Source: Ruminiclostridium sp. (GTDB lineage: Bacteria > Bacillota > Clostridia > Oscillospirales > Oscillospiraceae). From it: a stretch of DNA of 64,000 nucleotides. The notes below the pieces were generated by a model. It was not told where the DNA came from. It saw only the letters and a list, made by a program, of their open reading frames with translations, and did no database searches. Location of the stretch: the NCBI GenBank assembly GCA_022792035.1, contig JAAWAE010000036.1, positions 1 through 64,000 of the forward strand, in the 5' to 3' direction. The translations under genes were made by a program, and so were the position numbers. Positions within the stretch are counted from its first letter, which is position 1. The number at the start of each line of letters is the position of its first letter. Of this stretch, positions 59,932 to 64,000 are shown piece by piece.

Positions 59932-60327
59932 TTATGATTTTTCAGCTGCTGCCACCGCCTGCCGCCGGCGGTAGTCCTCCAGCGCCGCCTGGATGGCCTC
60001 CTCCGCCAGCACCGAACAGTGGAGCTTGTGGGCCGGCAGGCCGTCCAGGGCCTGGGTCACGGCCTTGTTGCTCAGCTGCGCGGCCTCCTCCAAGGGCCTG
60101 CCCTTGATCAGCTCAGTGGCCATGGAGCTGGAGGCAATGGCACTGCCGCAGCCGAAGGTCTCGAAGCGGACGTCTGTGACGATGCCGTCGTCGATCTTCA
60201 AATAGATCTTCATGATATCGCCGCAGACCGCGTTGCCCACCTCACCGACCCCGTCGGCGTCCTCGATCACCCCCACGTTCCGGGGATTTCTGAAATGATC
60301 CATCACTTTTTCGCTGTATAGCGCCAT
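59932..60327 (-). CDS. iscU: Fe-S cluster scaffold protein IscU/NifU
   Basis: The 131-residue protein has the IscU pattern YSEKVMDHFRNPRNVG and the three cluster ligands in GNAVCGDIMKIYLKI (Cys35, with Asp37), FGCGSAIASSS (Cys61) and KLHCSVLAEEAI (Cys103), and a helical end. It receives sulfur from the cysteine desulfurase and assembles [2Fe-2S]/[4Fe-4S] clusters. It is the last gene of the operon, 31 nt behind iscS. No HscA/HscB or Fdx gene is present. Confidence 0.95.
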   Translation of the reverse strand: MALYSEKVMDHFRNPRNVGVIEDADGVGEVGNAVCGDIMKIYLKIDDGIVTDVRFETFGCGSAIASSSMATELIKGRPLEEAAQLSNKAVTQALDGLPAHKLHCSVLAEEAIQAALEDYRRRQAVAAAEKS

Positions 60328-60358
60328 CGTACCCTTCCTCCTTATGATCTATTGTTTA

Positions 60359-61543
60359 TTATAGGATAAATGCCTGCTTCCCGCTGCACTTGTCCCTCCA
60401 TAGGGGAGACATGGCCCGCAGGCAGGCCACTGTCTCCGGGACTGCCTTTAGAATCGCCTCTACATCCGCCTCGCTGTTCTCCTCGCTCAGGGACAGCCGC
60501 AGAGAGCCGTGGGCTACCTCATGAGGACGGCCCAAAGCCAGCAGGACATGGCTGGGGTCCAGAGAACCAGAGGTACAGGCCGAGCCGGAGGAGGCACAGA
60601 TTCCTTTGTCATCCAGCAGCAGAAGCAAGCTCTCCCCTTCCACACCCTCGAAGCAGAAGCTGACATTGCCGGGGAGGCGGTCCACCGGGTCGCCGTTGAG
60701 CGCGGAATGCGGGATCGCTCCCAGCCCCGCGATCAGCTTGTCCCGCAGGGCGGAGACCTTGGCGGCATTCTCCGCCCTGTGGGCACAGGCTTCCTCTAGG
60801 GCCGCCGCCATGCCCACGATCCCCGGAACGTTCTCCGTCCCCGCCCGCTTACCCCGCTCCTGGGCGCCGCCCTGGATGAGGCTGGTCAGAGGGAGGCCCT
60901 GTCGGGTATAGAGCACCCCCACGCCCTTGGGTCCGTGGAACTTATGCGCCGACAGCGAGAGCATATCTATCTTCTGCGCCCGGACGTCCACTGGCAGGTG
61001 TCCCACCGCCTGGACCGCGTCGGTGTGGAAGAGCACCTTCCTCTCCCGGCACAGTGCCCCGATCTCCGGAATGGGCAGAACGGAGCCTACCTCGTTGTTG
61101 GCGTACATGATGGTCACCAGGGCCGTATCCTCTCGGATGGCCTGGGCCACCTGCTGGACCGTAACGGTCCCCTTCTCCCCCACCGGGAGCAGCTCTATTT
61201 CATAGCCCTCCTTCCCCAGCTGCTCCAGGGTGTGCAGGACGGCGTGGTGCTCGAAGGCCGTGGAGAGGATATGCCGTTTCCCGCGCTCCGCCCCGATCCG
61301 GGCGGCAGAGCGGATCGCTTGGTTGTCCGCCTCACTGCCCCCGGAAGTAAACGTGATCTCTCGGGGCTGCGCGCCGATGCAGGCGGCAATTCTGGCCCGG
61401 GCATCCTCTAAAACCTCCGCCGCCCGCTGGCCCAGGTCGTAGAGGCTGGAGGGATTGCCCCAAGTCTCTTTCATGCAGGTGAGCATAGCATCGAGCACTG
61501 TGGGACTCATCCGGGTGGTGGCCGCGTTGTCTGCGTAAATCAT
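60359..61543 (-). CDS. iscS: Cysteine desulfurase (IscS/NifS family)
   Basis: The 394-residue PLP enzyme has YADNAATTRMSPTVLDAM, FTSGGSEADNQAI, FEHHAVLHTLEQL, MYANNEVGSV, HTDAVQAVGH, the Schiff-base lysine in LSAHKFHGPKGVG near 200 and the reactive-Cys loop CASSGSACTSGSLDPSHVL near 320. It takes sulfur from cysteine for Fe-S clusters and thio-modified tRNA. The start is the ATG behind GGAAGGGAAAG; the upstream frame overlaps cysK. It lies between cysK (34 nt) and iscU. Confidence 0.95.
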   Translation of the reverse strand: MIYADNAATTRMSPTVLDAMLTCMKETWGNPSSLYDLGQRAAEVLEDARARIAACIGAQPREITFTSGGSEADNQAIRSAARIGAERGKRHILSTAFEHHAVLHTLEQLGKEGYEIELLPVGEKGTVTVQQVAQAIREDTALVTIMYANNEVGSVLPIPEIGALCRERKVLFHTDAVQAVGHLPVDVRAQKIDMLSLSAHKFHGPKGVGVLYTRQGLPLTSLIQGGAQERGKRAGTENVPGIVGMAAALEEACAHRAENAAKVSALRDKLIAGLGAIPHSALNGDPVDRLPGNVSFCFEGVEGESLLLLLDDKGICASSGSACTSGSLDPSHVLLALGRPHEVAHGSLRLSLSEENSEADVEAILKAVPETVACLRAMSPLWRDKCSGKQAFIL

Positions 61544-61577
61544 GAGACTTTCCCTTCCTTTCTCTGTTTCGTTCGTG

Positions 61578-62513
61578 TTACACTTCCGCGAAGAGCGGGG
61601 TAGATAGGTACCGCTCGCCGGTGTCCGGCAGCAGGACCACGATGGTCTTATCTGCATTCTCCGGCCGCTTGGCCAGGGTCAAGGCCGCGTGGAGGGCCGC
61701 GCCGGAGGAAATACCCACCAGAACCCCCTCTGTACGACTCATCAGGCGTCCGGCGGCAAAGGCGTCCTCGTTGGATACCGGGAGGATCTCATCATAAACC
61801 GACGTATCCAGTATCTCCGGGACGAAGCCCGCGCCGATGCCTTGAATCTTGTGGGCGCCTGCGCGGCCCTCGCTGAGGACCGGAGAGTCCTTGGGTTCCA
61901 CCGCTACCACTTTTACCGCTGGGTTTCGCTCCTTCAAATACTGGCCCACGCCGGTGATGGTCCCGCCTGTGCCGACACCCGCCACGAAAATATCTATCTT
62001 GCCCTCGGTATCCTCCCAGATTTCCGGGCCGGTGGTGATCTTATGCGCGGCGGGGTTGGCGGGGTTGACGAACTGCCCGAGGGTCACACTGCCTGGGATC
62101 TCCACCGCCAACTCCTCTGCCTTGGTAACGGCCCCCTTCATGCCCTTGGCCCCTTCTGTGAGGATCAGCTCCGCACCGTAAGCGCCCATCAGCTGACGGC
62201 GCTCCACGCTCATAGTCTCCGGCATGGTGATGATAAGACGGTATCCCTTTGCCGCCGCTACCGACGCTAAGCCGATGCCGGTGTTCCCGGAAGTGGGTTC
62301 GATGAGGACCGCGCCGGGTTTCAGTCTGCCGCTGGCCTCGGCTTCGTCGATCATGGCTTTGGCAATCCGGTCCTTTACCGACCCGGCGGGGTTGAAATAC
62401 TCCAGCTTCGCCAGAACACGGGCCTGTAAGCCCTGGGCTTCCTCCATGCGTTTGAGCTCCAGGAGGGGTGTTTTGCCGATCAGCTGCTCGATAGATGTAT
62501 AGATCTTAGCCAC
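61578..62513 (-). CDS. cysK: Cysteine synthase A (O-acetylserine sulfhydrylase)
   Basis: The 311-residue PLP enzyme has the lysine loop [16 protein letters not shown] near 40-56, the substrate loop [33 protein letters not shown] and [17 protein letters not shown]. It makes cysteine from O-acetylserine and sulfide. It overlaps metY by 8 nt, with its ribosome binding site inside metY, and precedes iscS by 34 nt. Cysteine is the sulfur donor for the next gene product. Confidence 0.97.
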   Translation of the reverse strand: MAKIYTSIEQLIGKTPLLELKRMEEAQGLQARVLAKLEYFNPAGSVKDRIAKAMIDEAEASGRLKPGAVLIEPTSGNTGIGLASVAAAKGYRLIITMPETMSVERRQLMGAYGAELILTEGAKGMKGAVTKAEELAVEIPGSVTLGQFVNPANPAAHKITTGPEIWEDTEGKIDIFVAGVGTGGTITGVGQYLKERNPAVKVVAVEPKDSPVLSEGRAGAHKIQGIGAGFVPEILDTSVYDEILPVSNEDAFAAGRLMSRTEGVLVGISSGAALHAALTLAKRPENADKTIVVLLPDTGERYLSTPLFAEV

Positions 62514-63810
62514 GGTCTGCTCCTTTCTCTGCGGCGGCGGAAAAACCCCGCTCTAAGTCGGCCAGGATGTCATCGATGTGCTCAGTCCCGATGGACAGAC
62601 GGATGGTGTTGGGGCGGATGCCCTGGTCCAGCAGCTCCTCCTCCGTGAGCTGGGCGTGGGTGGTAGTCGCCGGGTGGATCACCAGAGATTTGACGTCCGC
62701 TACGTTGGCCAGCAGAGAGAAAAGCTCCAGGTGGTCGATAAATCGATGGGCCTCGGCTTGTCCGCCCTTGATCTCAAAGGTGAAGATAGAAGCTCCGCCG
62801 TGGGGGAAATAACGCTGGTACAAGGCGTAGTCGGGATGCTCTGGAAGGCTGGGGTGGTTCACCGCCTCCACCTGGGGATGGGTCCGGAGGAAATCCACCA
62901 CCTTCTTCGTGTTCTCCCCATGCCGTTCTAGCCGCAGGGAGAGGGTCTCCACCCCCTGAAGCAGCAGGAAGGCATTGAAGGGCGAAAGGGTCGCTCCAGT
63001 GTCCCGGAGGAGGATCGCCCGGATGTAGGTGGCAAAAGCGGCAGGTCCGGCGGCTTCCGTGAAGCTGACGCCGTGGTAGCTGGGGTTGGGTTCCGCAATG
63101 GGGGCATACTTCCCGCTGGCCTTCCAGTCGAACGTCCCCCCGTCTACGATGATCCCGCCCAGGGTGGTGCCGTGCCCGCCGATGAACTTCGTGGCAGAGT
63201 GGACCACGATGTCCGCCCCGTGCTCGATGGGCCGGAGCAGGTACGGTGTGGCGAAGGTGTTGTCGATCACCAGGGGCAGGCCGTGGGCATGGGCGATGGC
63301 CGCAATGGCGTCGATGTCCGGGATGTCGCTGTTGGGATTGCCCAGGGTCTCCAGGTAGATGGCCTTGGTGTTGGGCTGGATGGCCCCCTCCACCTCTGAG
63401 AGGTCATGGGCATCCACAAAGGTGGTCTGGATACCGTACTGAGGGAGGGTATGGGCCAGGAGGTTATAGCTCCCGCCATAGATGGTCTTTTGGGCTATGA
63501 TGTGCTCCCCCGCCTGGGCCAGGGCTTGGATCGTATAGGTGATTGCCGCCGCGCCGGAGGCCAGAGCTAAGGCTGCTGTGCCGCCCTCCAAGGCCGCGAT
63601 GCGGCGTTCCAGGACGTCCTGGGTGGAGTTGGTCAGACGTCCGTAAATATTGCCCGGGTCTGCCAGGCCAAAGCGGGCAGCAGCATGGGCGCAGTCCCGG
63701 AAAACGTAAGACGTGGTCTGGTAGATCGGCACTGCCCGAGCATCGGTGGCCGGGTCGGGCTGCTCCTGGCCCGCGTGGAGCTGGATGGTCTCAAATCTAT
63801 GCTTTTCCAT
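62506..63810 (-). CDS. metY: O-acetylhomoserine sulfhydrylase (MetY type)
   Basis: The 434-residue PLP enzyme has the Cys/Met-metabolism family blocks [75 protein letters not shown], the Schiff-base lysine in [15 protein letters not shown] near 210 and [16 protein letters not shown]. It forms homocysteine from O-acetylhomoserine and sulfide. It is the first gene of the metY-cysK-iscS-iscU run and has a fully consensus promoter. Confidence 0.95.
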   Translation of the reverse strand: MEKHRFETIQLHAGQEQPDPATDARAVPIYQTTSYVFRDCAHAAARFGLADPGNIYGRLTNSTQDVLERRIAALEGGTAALALASGAAAITYTIQALAQAGEHIIAQKTIYGGSYNLLAHTLPQYGIQTTFVDAHDLSEVEGAIQPNTKAIYLETLGNPNSDIPDIDAIAAIAHAHGLPLVIDNTFATPYLLRPIEHGADIVVHSATKFIGGHGTTLGGIIVDGGTFDWKASGKYAPIAEPNPSYHGVSFTEAAGPAAFATYIRAILLRDTGATLSPFNAFLLLQGVETLSLRLERHGENTKKVVDFLRTHPQVEAVNHPSLPEHPDYALYQRYFPHGGASIFTFEIKGGQAEAHRFIDHLELFSLLANVADVKSLVIHPATTTHAQLTEEELLDQGIRPNTIRLSIGTEHIDDILADLERGFSAAAEKGADRG

Positions 63811-63846
63811 GGATGGATTCCCTCTTTCTTCGTTTAGGCTGCCGCT

Positions 63847-63875
63847 ATTATAATCCTATTTCCCCACTATGTCAA
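63847..63875 (-). promoter_or_regulatory. Consensus SigA promoter of the metY-cysK-iscS-iscU operon
   Basis: On the minus strand TTGACA and TATAAT are separated by exactly 17 nt. CCTATT and AATAGG (63855-63860 and 63874-63879) form an inverted repeat around the -35 box and spacer, a possible operator. Confidence 0.85.
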
Positions 63876-63900
63876 TAGGTATTTTGGATATAACTCCCAC

Positions 63901-63944
63901 AAAAAAAGAAAACCTGCCGCAGGCTGTTTTGTCCTGCGGCAGGT
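63901..63944 (-). terminator. Terminator of an upstream minus-strand gene
   Basis: ACCTGCCGCAGG and CCTGCGGCAGGT form a 12-bp stem with a nine-base loop, followed on the minus strand by TTTTCTTTTTTT. It serves a gene that lies beyond the right edge. Confidence 0.88.
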
Positions 63945-63965
63945 CCCGTGTCATAGAATGCCGGT

Positions 63966-64000
63966 TCAGCTGCTCTTGCGGGGGATGAGCAGCATCTGTC
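63966..64000 (-). CDS. Possible C-terminal end of a gene that runs off the right edge
   Basis: On the minus strand one frame reads QMLLIPRKSS followed by TGA, about 20 bp before a strong terminator. The terminator indicates that a gene ends near here, but ten residues do not allow identification, and the frame could be wrong. Confidence 0.35.
   Translation of the reverse strand, partial: QMLLIPRKSS

Noticed and set aside
1..64000. CRISPR arrays, insertion sequences, prophage or integrative element
   Set aside because: No regularly spaced repeats, transposase or integrase genes, or phage structural genes were seen; only the short Rpn-type remnant hints at mobile DNA.

Overview
The window reads as a chromosomal segment of a GC-rich, anaerobic, commensal-type Firmicute, most likely an Oscillospiraceae member of the Flavonifractor, Pseudoflavonifractor or Lawsonibacter kind. 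The evidence is a class A RNase P RNA, SigA promoters with TTGACA/TATAAT boxes spaced 17 nt, strong purine-rich ribosome binding sites, a pyruvate:ferredoxin oxidoreductase, AddAB instead of RecBCD, a VanRS pair, MurT/GatD and Feo iron transport. The genus is an inference. I see no phage, insertion sequence, tRNA, rRNA or CRISPR array. Most genes lie on the minus strand.

Left part (1-24 kb): the 5' end of rnpB, a metallo-hydrolase, a flavin-reductase/ABC-F pair, an NhaC-type antiporter, ferritin, an orphan RelB-like antitoxin, a MurT/GatD-like pair next to a VanRS-type two-component system, a remnant of an Rpn-type nuclease, pyruvate:ferredoxin oxidoreductase, a YeiH-type transporter, an nnrE-pcrA-flavodoxin operon, a shortened RibU behind a shortened FMN-riboswitch-like leader, ywlG, a two-gene ThrE-type exporter and a DUF975/lipoprotein pair.

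Middle (24-44 kb): a housekeeping run on the minus strand: flavin reductase, hflX, yigZ, dgt, dnaG and rpoD; then rpmE, addB-addA with a spermidine-synthase-like membrane protein, fba, and a long coiled-coil lipoprotein whose promoter carries a perfect palindrome. A DtxR/MntR-family regulator is transcribed divergently from feoA-feoA-feoB and a tiny Cys-rich FeoB partner. DtxR-like boxes lie in front of feoA and feoB.

Right part (47-64 kb): a FapA/DUF342 protein downstream of two large hybrid sensor kinases, both apparently defective (one has Leu in place of the phospho-accepting His, the other is frameshifted at a six-C run); a compact type IV-filament-like operon (transglutaminase lipoprotein, PilC-like platform, four small pilin-like or anchored proteins, PilT-like ATPase) with no visible prepilin peptidase or PilB; and a sulfur/Fe-S operon metY-cysK-iscS-iscU driven by a consensus promoter.

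The most noteworthy signals are the GatD-like protein lacking both catalytic residues beside VanR-box-like repeats, the paired kinase lesions upstream of FapA, the minimal pilus-like operon, the matching internal deletions of RibU and its riboswitch, and an ABC-F protein with one intact and one fully degenerate ATP site.
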